A DNA stretch of 64,000 nucleotides from Rhizobium sp. RM (GTDB lineage Bacteria; Pseudomonadota; Alphaproteobacteria; Rhizobiales; Rhizobiaceae), in the NCBI RefSeq assembly GCF_013390595.1, contig NZ_JACAWV010000022.1, positions 1,216,196-1,280,195 on the forward strand, read 5' to 3'. Position numbers and translations under genes: made by a program. Below are positions 17,180-28,109 of this stretch, one piece after another. The notes under the pieces are model-generated. The model ran no database searches. It saw nothing but the letters and a program-made list of their open reading frames with translations, and had not been told where the DNA came from. The first letter of the stretch is position 1. Each line of letters starts with the position of its first letter.

Positions 17180-19780
17180 ATGGCAGACAAGAGCGAAGTA
17201 GCGCAGACCGAAACAGCTGAAGCAGAAGCTGAAGGCTTTTTTGCCAGACATCGCCCCTACATCACGGCAGCGGCAATTACGCTGATCTTCGTGATGATGA
17301 CCGTCGCGATCTATCAGCTCACATCTGAGGTCCGCTATGACGACGTGATCGCGGCGTTGATGGGGACATCGATCACCTCGATCCTGCTGGCAATCCTCTT
17401 TACGGCGCTCAGTTTCCTGGCACTGATCTGGTATGATGCCAATGCCATTGAATATATTGGCAGAAAAGTTCCGTTCCATTCCATGGCAGCAACGGCCTTC
17501 GCCGCTTATGCCATTGGCAATACGGCAGGTTTCGGCCCCCTGAGTGGGGGAGCTATCCGCTTCCGCGCCTATTCGCGACTGGGCCTTTCCCCGGGTGAAA
17601 TCGCCCGTGTCATTGCCTTCGTCACCCTCTCTTTCGGGCTTGGTCTGCTATCCGTCAGTGCCATTTCAACATTCATCGTCGCACCGCGAATTGCCGCAAT
17701 CATCAATGTCGATGCTGCTGTGTTGCGCGCTGCGGCACTTGCCATCATCGCCATTCTGGTGCTTGGCGCCTATTTCGGCCGCAACGGCAAAGCCATTCGT
17801 TTGGGAAGCTGGCGCTTGCGCCTTCCAGACAGCCGCACCTCCTCACGCCAGTTTCTTGTCTCGGCCCTGGATATTGCAGCGTCGGCATCCGTTCTCTACG
17901 TGCTTTTGCCGGAAACCCACCTCGGTTGGCCGACATTTTTTGCAATCTACGCGACCGCAGTCGGTCTCGGCGTGCTCAGCCACGTTCCGGCGGGCCTTGG
18001 CGTTTTCGAGACCGTGATGGTTGCCGGTCTCGGCAATGCCATCAGCATTGATCAACTGCTGGGCAGTCTCGTCCTCTACCGTGTCATCTACCACGTCCTG
18101 CCGCTGGTCGTCGCCATTCTGGTGATGATCGCTTCCGAAATGAAGCAGTTCGCAGCCAGGCCGCTCGTCTCGGATATCGGCCAGCTTGCCGTCAGGCTCG
18201 CTCCGCCCTTGCTTTCCGCCTATGCAATGCTCCTCGGCGCCATGCTGATCTTCTCGAGTGTTACGCCCACGCCGGACAGCAACCTCGATTTCCTTGCGAA
18301 TTTTGTCCCCCTGCCGATCATCGAAGCCGCCCACTTCCTGACAAGCATCATGGGCCTCATCCTGGTCGTTTCATCGCGCGGCCTGGGTCAGCGCCTTGAT
18401 GGAGCATGGTGGATTGCACTCGTAGCGGCTTCTGCCGCCCTCGTATTTTCACTTCTCAAGGCCATCGCCGTCTTCGAAGCGGCTTTCCTCGGCATCTTCA
18501 TCGCGGCACTTGTCGCCAACATGCGCAGCTTCAACCGGCACGCATCGCTCATCAAACAGGCGCTGGGGCCAAGCTGGCTCGGCGCCATGACTGTGATCGT
18601 CGCCGGCGCAGCCACGATCCTGCTCTTTGTCTATCGCGACACCGACTACAGCCACGCATTGTGGTGGCAGTTCGAGTTCTCAGAGGAAGCGCCGCGCGGA
18701 TTGCGTGCCGTATTGGGTCTGGTTCTGGCCTCTTCGACCATCGCGATCTTCAGTCTCATGCGCCCGGTCCGCTACAAGCCGGATGCCATCCAGGCGGATG
18801 ACATCGTGAAAGCGACCAGTATCGTCATGCAGCAGGACGAAGCCGATGCCAATCTGGTGCGCATGGGCGACAAGCACGTGATGTTTTCGGAGACCGGAAA
18901 CGCCTTCATCATGTACGGCATTCAGGGCCGCTCGTGGATTGCCTTTACTGACCCGGTCGGCGATGAAGAGGACTTTCCCGATCTCGTCTGGGAATTTGTC
19001 GAAGCTGCCCGCTCAGCCGGTGCACGCGCCGCCTTTTATCAGATTTCCCCATCGCTTCTGTCGCATTGCGCCGATGCGGGCCTGCGAGCCTTCAAGCTCG
19101 GGGAACTTGCTCTGGTCAACCTGACGGCCTTCGAATTGAAGGGGGGAAAGCTCGCCAATCTGCGGCAGTCGCTCAGCCGCGGCGCGCGCGACGGGCTGAG
19201 TTTCGAGGTCATCGATCCGCCGCAGGTCCCGGATATTCTCGACGAACTGAAACAGGTTTCCGACGGATGGCTGACGCACCACAACACGCGTGAAAAGCGT
19301 TTCTCGCTTGGCGCTTTCGAACCTGACTACATTCTGTCGCAACCTGTCGCCGTGTTGCGAAAAGACGGAAAGATTACGGCCTTTGCCAACGTCATGGTGA
19401 CGGACACGAAGAAAGAGGCCACCATCGATCTCATGCGTTTTTCGGTCGACGCGCCGCGCGGCTCGATGGATTTCCTGTTCGTCAGTATCATGCAACATCT
19501 GCGCGAAGCCGGTTACGAAAGCTTCAACCTCGGCATGGCGCCCATGTCAGGCATGTCGAAGCGCGATATCGCACCGGTCTGGGACCGCATCGGCGGAACG
19601 CTGTTTGAGCACGGCGAGCGCTTTTACAACTTCAAGGGTCTGCGCGCCTTCAAATCCAAGTTTCACCCGAAGTGGGAACCACGCTATCTTGCTGTGCAAA
19701 ATGGCGCCGATGCCGCGCTGGCACTGATGGACGTCACCGTTCTCATCAGTGGAGGGGTCAGAGGAGTGATTGGCAAATGA
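17180..19780 (+). CDS. lpiA: Bifunctional lysyl-phosphatidylglycerol synthase/flippase (LpiA/MprF)
   Basis: This 866-residue protein has an N-terminal half with about 14 membrane spans (flippase, including the NTAGFGPLSGGAIRFRAYSRLGLS segment typical of the family). Its C-terminal cytoplasmic DUF2156/GNAT-like domain (about 540-850) transfers lysine from Lys-tRNA to phosphatidylglycerol; the NLGMAPMSGM region near the end is characteristic. It raises surface charge and gives acid and cationic-peptide tolerance in rhizobia. Its stop overlaps the acvB ATG (ATGA), as expected for the lpiA-acvB operon described in Rhizobium and Agrobacterium. Confidence 0.93.
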   Translation: MADKSEVAQTETAEAEAEGFFARHRPYITAAAITLIFVMMTVAIYQLTSEVRYDDVIAALMGTSITSILLAILFTALSFLALIWYDANAIEYIGRKVPFHSMAATAFAAYAIGNTAGFGPLSGGAIRFRAYSRLGLSPGEIARVIAFVTLSFGLGLLSVSAISTFIVAPRIAAIINVDAAVLRAAALAIIAILVLGAYFGRNGKAIRLGSWRLRLPDSRTSSRQFLVSALDIAASASVLYVLLPETHLGWPTFFAIYATAVGLGVLSHVPAGLGVFETVMVAGLGNAISIDQLLGSLVLYRVIYHVLPLVVAILVMIASEMKQFAARPLVSDIGQLAVRLAPPLLSAYAMLLGAMLIFSSVTPTPDSNLDFLANFVPLPIIEAAHFLTSIMGLILVVSSRGLGQRLDGAWWIALVAASAALVFSLLKAIAVFEAAFLGIFIAALVANMRSFNRHASLIKQALGPSWLGAMTVIVAGAATILLFVYRDTDYSHALWWQFEFSEEAPRGLRAVLGLVLASSTIAIFSLMRPVRYKPDAIQADDIVKATSIVMQQDEADANLVRMGDKHVMFSETGNAFIMYGIQGRSWIAFTDPVGDEEDFPDLVWEFVEAARSAGARAAFYQISPSLLSHCADAGLRAFKLGELALVNLTAFELKGGKLANLRQSLSRGARDGLSFEVIDPPQVPDILDELKQVSDGWLTHHNTREKRFSLGAFEPDYILSQPVAVLRKDGKITAFANVMVTDTKKEATIDLMRFSVDAPRGSMDFLFVSIMQHLREAGYESFNLGMAPMSGMSKRDIAPVWDRIGGTLFEHGERFYNFKGLRAFKSKFHPKWEPRYLAVQNGADAALALMDVTVLISGGVRGVIGK

Positions 19781-21147
19781 GAAAAACCATCCCGCTGAAA
19801 TGGGCACTTGCAGCCGTTGCCCTTCTTTTCCCGAGCATGGCTTTTTCGCAGGACAAACCGGCTTATGAGACCGGAATGATCCCGGCCGATCACATTATGG
19901 TGCCCGATGGCGACATCCTTGCCAGCATCTTCCTGATCTCGGATGCCAATGGCTGGACCGATGCCGATGAGGCACGTGCCAAGGCGCTGGTCGAAAAAGG
20001 CGCAGCCGTGGTCGGTATCGACTTTCGCGACTATATCAAGGCGCTCGAAGCCGACGAAGACGAATGCATCTACATGATCTCGGATATCGAATCCTTGTCT
20101 CAGCAGATCCAGCGCACGGCTGGCACAAGCAGCTACAAGCTTCCGATTGTGACGGGGATCGGCGAAGGCGGAACGCTCGCGCTGGCAATGATTGCCCAAA
20201 GCCCGCCTTCGACCGTTCGTGAAGCAATCGCCGTCGATCCCAAGGCAGGTCTGCCGCTCCAGAAAATCCTCTGCACACCGGCGAGCAAAGACAAGGTCGG
20301 CAATGAGACCGTTTACGGCCTGACCGATGGCGCTCTGCCTGCTCCTGTCAGCGTATCCTTTACGCCAGAGGCGGATCAGAAGGGTCGCGACCATGTCAAC
20401 GACCTGTTGAAGTCGCATCCTGATATCGACGTCGAGGATGTAACCGACAAGGCCGCCGACGTGTTGGCGCAATCCCTGTCCGATGAGATCGACGCCGCGG
20501 GCGATTCCGGTTCGCCGCTTGGCCTGCCGATCACCGTACTGGAAACCAAACCCGTGATGGATACGATGGCGATCATCTATTCCGGCGACGGTGGCTGGCG
20601 CGACCTGGACGAGGAAGTGGGCGGCGCATTGCAGAAGGAAGGTGTTCCCGTCATCGGCGTCGATTCGCTGCGCTATTTCTGGAAGGAAAAGAAACCGGAA
20701 GAGATCGCCAGCGATCTCGGCCGCGTCATCGATACCTACCGCAAGGAATGGAAGGTGCGGAATGTGCTGCTGATCGGTTACTCTTTCGGCGCGGATATCC
20801 TGCCAGCAACCTTTAATCTGCTACCGGATCGCGACAAGTCGCACGTCGTGCAGCTAACCCTGATGGGCCTTTCCGACGAAGTCGATTTCGAGATTTCGGT
20901 CGGGGGATGGCTTGGCATGTCCGGTGAGGGCAAAGGCGGCAAGACCATCGACGATATCGCCAAGATCGACCCGAAACTTGTTCAATGCATCTACGGAACC
21001 GAAGAAGAGGAAGATGACCCCTGCCCTCGCCTGAAAGCGCAGGGCGTTGAAACTCTCGGCATCGAGGGCGGACATCACTTCGACGAGGATTACGAGGCGC
21101 TTGCCAGGCGCATCCTTACCGCGCTCAGAACGCGGTTGCCGAAGTGA
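19777..21147 (+). CDS. acvB: AcvB (VirJ-like periplasmic lysyl-PG hydrolase)
   Basis: This 456-residue secreted protein has a cleavable signal peptide (about residues 1-24, ending FSQ) and two VirJ-like alpha/beta-hydrolase modules. The C-terminal module has the nucleophile elbow GYS336FGAD and a late His in GGHHFDED. AcvB of Agrobacterium, as I recall, hydrolyses lysyl-phosphatidylglycerol made by LpiA and is needed for virulence; the four-base overlap with lpiA fits that coupling. The start at 19777 gives the length I recall for AcvB. The gene converges with the RTX gene after only 23 bp, with no obvious terminator. Confidence 0.93.
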   Translation: MRKTIPLKWALAAVALLFPSMAFSQDKPAYETGMIPADHIMVPDGDILASIFLISDANGWTDADEARAKALVEKGAAVVGIDFRDYIKALEADEDECIYMISDIESLSQQIQRTAGTSSYKLPIVTGIGEGGTLALAMIAQSPPSTVREAIAVDPKAGLPLQKILCTPASKDKVGNETVYGLTDGALPAPVSVSFTPEADQKGRDHVNDLLKSHPDIDVEDVTDKAADVLAQSLSDEIDAAGDSGSPLGLPITVLETKPVMDTMAIIYSGDGGWRDLDEEVGGALQKEGVPVIGVDSLRYFWKEKKPEEIASDLGRVIDTYRKEWKVRNVLLIGYSFGADILPATFNLLPDRDKSHVVQLTLMGLSDEVDFEISVGGWLGMSGEGKGGKTIDDIAKIDPKLVQCIYGTEEEEDDPCPRLKAQGVETLGIEGGHHFDEDYEALARRILTALRTRLPK

Positions 21148-21170
21148 CGATGTGACAGTCGGCGGCAAGA

Positions 21171-24100
21171 CTACGCGAACAGGCCGTCTGACACGACGAA
21201 ACCGCTTTTCTGCAGATCGCTGAGCGTCGTATCAAGGAACTGGATCGAGCCGCCATCCGGCGTTGCGACAAAGAGTTCGTTTGCCGAAACCACCGTCACT
21301 GCGGCCAGCAAAGCAGCCTTGGATGCAAAAAGGTCGCTGCTGAACACAAGTGTATCGTCGGCACGCAACTGATCCACGATATCGGCGCCGTGGCCGCTGC
21401 TGAACCAGAAGGCATCCGCCCCTGCCCCACCTTTCATACGGTCGTTGCCAGTTCCGCCATAGAGCACGTCGTTGCCTTCATTGCCCTCCATCGTATCGTT
21501 GCCAGCACCACCAACAAGCACGTCATCACCCAACCTGCCCTTGATGACGTCGTTGCCGCCTCGTCCTTCGATGATATCGTTGCCTGCCAGGCCGGAAATC
21601 GTTTCGTTTGCGTCAGTGCCCACGATGGTCGGCGTACCATATCCGGGCCCGCTGCTGGCCGGAGCCCCTTTGACTGTCAGGGCCAAAGTTGCCGTCGCCG
21701 TCGCACCCTGGCTGTCACGGATCGTGTATTGGAAATTATCAGTCAGACTGGAGCTTTCAGAAAGGCCGGCAACCGAAGGGTTGCTTTCGTCCACATCGTA
21801 ACTCCAGCTTCCATCCGCTTTGAGAACAAGCGTTCCAAAACTGCCGGTTATCGTAGTGCCTGCTGCCGTGACGTTGACGGCGGCGCCAGTGCCGCTGGCA
21901 GACAGAACGGACAATGTATCGCCGGTATCGACGTCACTATCGTTGCCGAGTACCGTTCCAGTCGCATTGGTCGCACCAGCGGTGGCCATGGCCGCATCGT
22001 CAGCGGCAACGGGCGCATGGTTGGTTCCCTTGATCGTGAACACCAGATTGGCCGTCGATTGCAGCCCGGTTTCATCACGAATGGTGTAACTGAAGGTTTC
22101 GGTCAGGGTGGAGCTACCCGAAAGTCCTGAAACCGCCGGATTGGATGCATTCGGGACGTAGCGATAGCTTCCGTCGGGATCAATGACCAACAGGCCATAG
22201 GTACCTGTCAACTGTGTATCGTTCTCGGTGACGATAACACTCGACGAACCATGCACCACCCGTGTCACAGCCATGAAATCGCCGGTATCAGGATCTGAAT
22301 CGTTGGTGACGACGTTGCCGCTGGCGCTGGCATTGGCGGCCACCGTGCCGCTGTCATTGATGGCTACTGGCGCATCGTTGCTGCCAGCAATCGTAACCGT
22401 CAGGCTCGCCTTGGCCGTACCACCGCGACCATCCGAGATGGTGTATTCGAAGCTCTCGACCAGATTGTCGAAATAGAGTGCGTTGACGACCGGGTTGGTC
22501 GCAGATGGCGTAAAGCTATATGCACCGTTCGCCGCAATCGTCAGCGCGCCATAATTGGTCTGAATGGTTTGCGCTGAGCCGAGGGAATAGGTGACGCCCT
22601 TGACCACGATCGAGGCAACCGACAAGACATCCCCATCACTGTCCTGATCATTGGTCAGGAGATTACCCGACGCCGTGTTGCCCGGACCGTCTTCCGCAAC
22701 CGTTTTGAGGTCACCGGTCGCAGTTGGCGCGGTATTGGCAGGCCCGGACGGAGCCGAGGGTGTGACAATGAATTGCGCTGCCTTCACGCTCGAAGCCGTA
22801 ATCGCGCTCAGGGTCGCAACCGTCGCAAAGGCACCGGGACCAGCAGAACCGTCCACATCAACCTCGACAAGCGTGTCGGCACCCGACTGCGTGACGCGAA
22901 TGTAGCCCGACGCAAAGGCATTTGCGCCGGTCGTGCCCGTAGGCATTGCCAGAATACCGGAAAGATCGAAGAAGTCGTCGGATCGAAAGTCGGAAACGAT
23001 GTCGCCTATCTCGCTCATGCTGTTGATGACGAAGGTATCCGTACCCGCGCCACCTTTCAGCGTATCGACGCCGGCGCCGCCAATCAGCCGATCGTTGCCC
23101 TCATTGCCCTCCAGATAGTCATTCCCATCGCCACCGATCAGAATATCGTCTCCGGTGAGCCCCTTGATCGTGTCGTTCCCCCCAAGACCTGCAATGACGT
23201 CAGCGCCCGCGGTACCACGTAGCGTATCGGCTCCCGCCGTTCCGCTGATCGTCGGCTCGGGTTCGCCGCCGGTAGACGAGGCGCGAACGGAAACCGTCAA
23301 CGATGCGGAAGACTGGAGACCAGCAGCATCACGGACGGTATAGGTGAAGACCTCCGACAAAGAAGCGGAGCCGGAAAGTGCCGCAACCGCGGGGTTGCTC
23401 TGATTTGGTTGGTAGACCCAGCTTCCATCGCTTTTCAGGATCAGTGATCCATAGCTCCCGACAAGGGTGGTTCCGCTGGCCGTTACACTCTGCGTCGTGC
23501 CTCCCGTCGCGTTGGCGGATAGCACCGAAAGTGCATCGCCCGCATCCGGATCAAGATCATTGGTCAGCAGATTTCCGTTGCCCGAAACGGTTTTGACAAC
23601 CGAGGCCGTGTCGGCAACTGCCGTCGGAGCGTCGTTCAAACCGGTGATCTTCACTGTCACGACAGCGCTTGCTGTGCCGCCGCGTCCGTCCGAAATGCGA
23701 TAGGACAGAGTATCTTCGGCTGTCTGCCCCGCGCCAATCGCATTGGTGGCAGCCAATGTCGGGTCCACCTTGTAATAATAGCTGCCGTTCGGGCTTATGT
23801 AAAACGTGCCGTATTTGCTGGCCACGGCGGTTTCCGTCATCTGAATGGCCGTTGCCTTGGACCCGTAAGTCGCCTGCGTTACCCGCAGGGCATCTCCGTC
23901 CACATCGCTGTCATTGGCGAGCAGATTGAAGGTACTGCTTACCGTTGTCCGGTTTTCTGTAACGGTAATGTGGCTGTCGGCGACGGCAACCGGCGCTGTA
24001 TCGCCAGGCTCCATCACCTCATCCGGGTCTGGTGAGGGACGTGGCCCGGAAATGGTACCAGTGAGCCCCTCCGTGTAAGCGATGTAATTTGCGAGTCGAC

Positions 24101-24818
24101 CGCCGACCACTTCGTAGGATTCGTTATCGGTATGGACCTGATCCTTCAGCGGCAGATCCTCGGTAATCGAACCGATATAGATGTCGTCGCGACTGGCCGC
24201 GATTTCGCGCTGCGCCTCCCGCACGATGTCCTGCCCGCCGTTCCAGCGGGCGTCCGAGCCGGTATAGGCGGTGTCGGCGACTTCCTGAATGAAAACGGGT
24301 GCAGAAGGATCGGTCTGCGCACGGATATAGTCCAGTACCTCAACCGTCGCTTCCTTGTAGGTCTCGACGTCGCTCGTACCGTCCATGATGCGCTTGGCAT
24401 CAGCCTCTCCCTGCGCCCAGACGATTTTCAATTCTACCGTATAACCTTGCGCCTCCAGCGCGGCGATCGAAGCATTGATCCCCTGTATCGCGGCGACAGC
24501 GAGCGATCCGGGTGTATTCGTGTCAGGATACCACCAAAGAAGGTCTGATCCAGGTGCATCAGAGGCATTACCATCGACGCCACTTGCCCCCTTGGCGAAA
24601 TCCTGCACGACCACGTTGTTGGCAGTCGCAAATTTTGACGACGTTCCCGTGCCCTGGATCACTGTTTTCAGTGTCGATGCCGAAGCCCCACCGGAACCAA
24701 GATAGGACGACAGGTCGGCAGCAAGGACCGAAGCACCGGAATCGTTGTCCCCATAAAGGTTGAACATGTTGTCGGCATTCGATTGACCCATGAATGCGAT
24801 AAACTGAATGACTGCCAT
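21171..24818 (-). CDS. Secreted SGNH esterase with VCBS-like and RTX repeats (type I secretion substrate)
   Basis: This is a 1215-residue protein without a classical signal peptide. Residues 1-255 form an SGNH/sialate-O-acetylesterase-like domain: block I G-Q-Ser13-N, block III WAQGEAD and the Asp/His block DQVHTDNE. Then come VCBS/cadherin-like domains, one before the first RTX block and more between the two. The RTX blocks consist of GGxGxDxxx calcium nonapeptides, one near residue 540 and one near 1110. The C-terminal tail is short and hydrophobic. RTX plus an adjacent ABC/HlyD pair predicts one-step export. Activity is likely carbohydrate deacetylation; the alginate O-acetylation genes nearby suggest acetylated alginate as substrate (inference). 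Confidence 0.85.
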   Translation of the reverse strand: MAVIQFIAFMGQSNADNMFNLYGDNDSGASVLAADLSSYLGSGGASASTLKTVIQGTGTSSKFATANNVVVQDFAKGASGVDGNASDAPGSDLLWWYPDTNTPGSLAVAAIQGINASIAALEAQGYTVELKIVWAQGEADAKRIMDGTSDVETYKEATVEVLDYIRAQTDPSAPVFIQEVADTAYTGSDARWNGGQDIVREAQREIAASRDDIYIGSITEDLPLKDQVHTDNESYEVVGGRLANYIAYTEGLTGTISGPRPSPDPDEVMEPGDTAPVAVADSHITVTENRTTVSSTFNLLANDSDVDGDALRVTQATYGSKATAIQMTETAVASKYGTFYISPNGSYYYKVDPTLAATNAIGAGQTAEDTLSYRISDGRGGTASAVVTVKITGLNDAPTAVADTASVVKTVSGNGNLLTNDLDPDAGDALSVLSANATGGTTQSVTASGTTLVGSYGSLILKSDGSWVYQPNQSNPAVAALSGSASLSEVFTYTVRDAAGLQSSASLTVSVRASSTGGEPEPTISGTAGADTLRGTAGADVIAGLGGNDTIKGLTGDDILIGGDGNDYLEGNEGNDRLIGGAGVDTLKGGAGTDTFVINSMSEIGDIVSDFRSDDFFDLSGILAMPTGTTGANAFASGYIRVTQSGADTLVEVDVDGSAGPGAFATVATLSAITASSVKAAQFIVTPSAPSGPANTAPTATGDLKTVAEDGPGNTASGNLLTNDQDSDGDVLSVASIVVKGVTYSLGSAQTIQTNYGALTIAANGAYSFTPSATNPVVNALYFDNLVESFEYTISDGRGGTAKASLTVTIAGSNDAPVAINDSGTVAANASASGNVVTNDSDPDTGDFMAVTRVVHGSSSVIVTENDTQLTGTYGLLVIDPDGSYRYVPNASNPAVSGLSGSSTLTETFSYTIRDETGLQSTANLVFTIKGTNHAPVAADDAAMATAGATNATGTVLGNDSDVDTGDTLSVLSASGTGAAVNVTAAGTTITGSFGTLVLKADGSWSYDVDESNPSVAGLSESSSLTDNFQYTIRDSQGATATATLALTVKGAPASSGPGYGTPTIVGTDANETISGLAGNDIIEGRGGNDVIKGRLGDDVLVGGAGNDTMEGNEGNDVLYGGTGNDRMKGGAGADAFWFSSGHGADIVDQLRADDTLVFSSDLFASKAALLAAVTVVSANELFVATPDGGSIQFLDTTLSDLQKSGFVVSDGLFA

Positions 24819-24899
24819 GGTCCCCTCCGGGCAAACGCCTTTTCGTTAAACTGACTGCCTTGTCTGGTACCGGTCGGAACTGATGTCTCCAGTCCCGGC

Positions 24900-26213
24900 T
24901 CAGTCCTCCCTGAAAACATGATTGAGCTGATCCGTCAGCGGCTTGACGAGGTAGGAAATCACCCGCCTTTCCGCCGCTGGCATCAATACCTCTGCCGGCA
25001 TTCCCGGATAAAGCTTCAGGCCTCCCAGCCCCTCTAAGCTCTTTGTCTCCGGCCTGATCCGAACCGCATAAAACGGCTGCCCCGTTCTCTGATCGGTCAG
25101 CACATCCGGCGAAACGGACACGATTTCGCCGTTCACCTTTGGTGTGGTCGTGCGGTCAAATGCGGTAAAATGCAGCTCGGCTTTCTGGCCCGGCTCCACC
25201 TGGTCGATGTTGCGCGGTGAAATCTTTGCTTCCACCATCAGGCCATCGTCGCGTGGTGCAACGAGCATCAAGGTTTCTCCCGGCAGGACAACACCGCCAA
25301 CGGTATGCAGCGCCAGCTCAAAAATGCGGCCACTGACCGGCGAACGAATATCCAGCCGTCCGAACTGTTCGATCACCTCGATACGTCGCGCTTCCATCTC
25401 AGCGATCTTCGCCTCGGTCTCGGCAAGATCCTTGGCGTTCTCCCCGCGCCGGTTCTCATCGAGCTGGAGAATTTGCAGCTCTACTTCGCTGATGCGACCC
25501 TCGGCCTGCGCTCTCGATGCCAGCCTTTCGCCAAGATTCCCCTGCAGTTCGGCACGGCGTTGCTTGAGTGATGTCAGGCGTTGCAATGTGACAAGCTGTT
25601 GCCGATACAGCCCTTCGACAGAGGAAAACTCCTCATCGACCGCTGCAATCGACGCCTTCAAGGCATCGATCTGCACGTTTTCACCATTGATCTCGTCGGC
25701 AAGCTGTCCTTTGCGTTCGCCGAGTTGCCGCTTCATGCCTTCAAGGCCATCCCGCCTTGTTTCAAGCAGATTGCGCTCCAGCAAGACAAGCTGACCATAG
25801 GCGGGTCTGGCCAACCCTTTCTGTGCAAGAAAATCGGGCTCGAAGGTCTCCCCGCCGGCAAGCTCTGCTTTGAGCCTGGCCGCACGCACCAGAAACTGCA
25901 CCAGCGCATTTTCTATGATCGCCAGGTTTGCCTCGACAGTCGTACGGCTGAGGCGCAACAGCACATCTCCAGCAGCAACCTCACTTCCTTCGTGCACCAG
26001 CAGTTCCGAAACTGTCCCGCCGCTCAGGTGCTGCACTTTTTTAACGTTGTTCTCGATGACGATGAAACCCTGACCGTTGACGGCTCCCGCCAGCTTCGTC
26101 GTTGCCGCCCAGCCACCAACGCCACCGAACAGTGCAAGGCCAAGCCCGATGACAATGGCGATGTGACGGCGGATGGAACGCCGCCAGAAGGCGGCTGAAA
26201 GCTCTTCGCTCAT
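24900..26213 (-). CDS. Type I secretion membrane fusion protein (HlyD/PrtE family)
   Basis: This 437-residue periplasmic adaptor has one N-terminal membrane span (about residues 15-37), a biotinyl-lipoyl half motif near 60-95, a long coiled coil (about 95-290) and a C-terminal beta-barrel with the HlyD signature region around LYPGMPAEV. Its start overlaps the stop of the ABC gene by four bases. With that ABC protein and an outer-membrane TolC encoded elsewhere it should export the RTX protein encoded 81 bp downstream. Confidence 0.9.
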   Translation of the reverse strand: MSEELSAAFWRRSIRRHIAIVIGLGLALFGGVGGWAATTKLAGAVNGQGFIVIENNVKKVQHLSGGTVSELLVHEGSEVAAGDVLLRLSRTTVEANLAIIENALVQFLVRAARLKAELAGGETFEPDFLAQKGLARPAYGQLVLLERNLLETRRDGLEGMKRQLGERKGQLADEINGENVQIDALKASIAAVDEEFSSVEGLYRQQLVTLQRLTSLKQRRAELQGNLGERLASRAQAEGRISEVELQILQLDENRRGENAKDLAETEAKIAEMEARRIEVIEQFGRLDIRSPVSGRIFELALHTVGGVVLPGETLMLVAPRDDGLMVEAKISPRNIDQVEPGQKAELHFTAFDRTTTPKVNGEIVSVSPDVLTDQRTGQPFYAVRIRPETKSLEGLGGLKLYPGMPAEVLMPAAERRVISYLVKPLTDQLNHVFRED

Positions 26214-27991
26214 CGCCGCATCTCCAGCTTGCCTGTCGCCCCGACAACTTTCAGAACTTTTCCGGCGTGGGCCGCCGGTTCCCGACGAACAACCTGCCCC
26301 ATGATCACTTCACGCGGGCCAAAGGCTGCCATCTTACCCTCGTTCATGACCAGAACCGTGTCCGCTTGTGCGAGAATGCCGGGCCTGTGGGTGATCACCA
26401 CGGCAATTCCCCCACGTGCCTTGATGCCGTTGATGGCACGAGACAGCGCCTCTTCCCCTTCGGCATCGAGATTGGCATTCGGTTCATCGAGAACGACAAG
26501 GAATGGCTCGCCAAATAGCGCACGCGCCAGAGCAATGCGCTGGCGCTGACCGGCAGAAAGCACCGTAAACAGCGGATCGATCTGCGTGTCGTACCCGTCA
26601 GGCAATTGCAGAATGAGATCGTGCACACCCGCCGCGCGTGCCGCTGCAATGACCTCTGCAGACGAAATCTCCTTGCGGAAACGGGCAATATTCTGAGCTA
26701 TGGTTCCCCCGAACAATCCGACCTCCTGCGGGAGATAACCCATGTGGCGACCAAACCGGTCAACGTCCCACTGATCGATCGTTGCTCCGTCAAAACGCAG
26801 GGTTCCAGCGCAGATTGGCCAGATACCAAGCAGCAGACGGGCAAGCACGGTTTTGCCGGAACCGCTGTGGCCGATAACCCCGAGAACCATACCCGCAGTC
26901 AACGAAAAACCGATATCGGATATGACAGGCTTTTCGGCACCCGGTGGGGCGCTTGAGACAGCTTCAAGCGCGACGGTGCGTGATGGCAACGGCAATTCCA
27001 TGGCGTTCGACTGGTCCGCGACATCCCCAACGACGATTTTGAGGCGAAGCCAACTGTGCCTTGCCGCAGCAAAACTCCGCCAATGAACAATGGCCGATTC
27101 AACCGGTGCCAGCGCTCGTGACGTCAGGATCGATGACGCAAGAATAATACCGCCAGACGCATCGCCCCGGATGACAAGAACAGCCCCGGTCGCCAGAACC
27201 CCAGACTGCAAGGCAACACGGAAGATTTTGGTCATTGTCGCGTAGCCGTTGGCAACGTCTGCATGGCGTGTCCCAGACCGACGAAACGCCGCATTGTAAA
27301 CGGCCCACCGCTCCGCAACGTCGGCCGTCATGCCCATGGCCTTGAACACCCCGAAATTCAGACGGACAGAATCGGAAAAGGCCCGACGCATCGTTGTCAG
27401 CGCTGCCAGGTCACGCTGCGATTGCTGCAGACCGACATGCGCAAGTGCCGTCAGCACCATCAACACCACCACACCCGCCAGCGCCACATAACCGATGACC
27501 GGATGCAGCAGAAAGCAGATGGCGAGATAGACAGGCAGCCACGGAAGATCAAAGAGCGCCGATGGACCGGGCCCGGAGAGAAAACCACGCACCGTATCAA
27601 GATCGTCGCTTGCCGAAACTAGTTCCGGCTTGCCACATGCAAGCAGCGATCGGCGGTAAAGGATCTGATCAAGAGTGACTTCAAACAGACCGCCGAGACG
27701 CGACAGCATTCGGCTTCTGACGATTTCGAACGCCCCCTGGCAGACGAACAATAATCCGGCCAGCAGAGACAGTGCAATCAGCGACTCGATGCTGCCGCTC
27801 GGGATGATGCGGTCATAGACCTGCAACATGAAAAACGGGCTCGTCAGGTACAGCAGATTGATGAAACCGCTGACAATGGCAACGACCACAAACCCGCTCC
27901 TGCACCGGGCAAACGCCTGATGCAGGAGCGGGGTGCGGGCATGTCCCCCACCCGTCTGACGATAAAACGCGCCGTCTTTGGGCATACTCAT
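26210..27991 (-). CDS. Type I secretion ABC transporter (PrtD family)
   Basis: This 593-residue fused permease-ATPase has an N-terminal membrane domain of about six spans (about 30-310) beginning VSGFINLLYLTSPFFMLQVYDR, typical of PrtD/AprD exporters. The C-terminal nucleotide-binding domain has GHSGSGKT, LSAGQRQRIALAR and LVVLDEPNANLD. It lacks an N-terminal peptidase-like C39 domain, as usual for PrtD. The order ABC, HlyD, RTX on one strand predicts a dedicated exporter. It starts 118 bp after the algA stop on the same strand, so it may share the algDA transcript. A second ATG lies at 27985. Confidence 0.92.
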   Translation of the reverse strand: MSMPKDGAFYRQTGGGHARTPLLHQAFARCRSGFVVVAIVSGFINLLYLTSPFFMLQVYDRIIPSGSIESLIALSLLAGLLFVCQGAFEIVRSRMLSRLGGLFEVTLDQILYRRSLLACGKPELVSASDDLDTVRGFLSGPGPSALFDLPWLPVYLAICFLLHPVIGYVALAGVVVLMVLTALAHVGLQQSQRDLAALTTMRRAFSDSVRLNFGVFKAMGMTADVAERWAVYNAAFRRSGTRHADVANGYATMTKIFRVALQSGVLATGAVLVIRGDASGGIILASSILTSRALAPVESAIVHWRSFAAARHSWLRLKIVVGDVADQSNAMELPLPSRTVALEAVSSAPPGAEKPVISDIGFSLTAGMVLGVIGHSGSGKTVLARLLLGIWPICAGTLRFDGATIDQWDVDRFGRHMGYLPQEVGLFGGTIAQNIARFRKEISSAEVIAAARAAGVHDLILQLPDGYDTQIDPLFTVLSAGQRQRIALARALFGEPFLVVLDEPNANLDAEGEEALSRAINGIKARGGIAVVITHRPGILAQADTVLVMNEGKMAAFGPREVIMGQVVRREPAAHAGKVLKVVGATGKLEMRR

Positions 27992-28109
27992 TCGCCTGAT
28001 CTGTTATTACACGAAATTCTACAGTGGCCGGTGCGTCGCAAGCAGAGCCGCATGAAAGCGTCAGCCCAAAGCCAGGCGCGCCCATGCCATTGTCAGCACC
28101 ACGCCATTC

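Noticed and set aside
21400..23300. Short tandem similarities resembling a repeat array
   Set aside because: They are the coding repeats (GGxGxD nonapeptides and VCBS-like modules) of the RTX protein, not CRISPR spacers.
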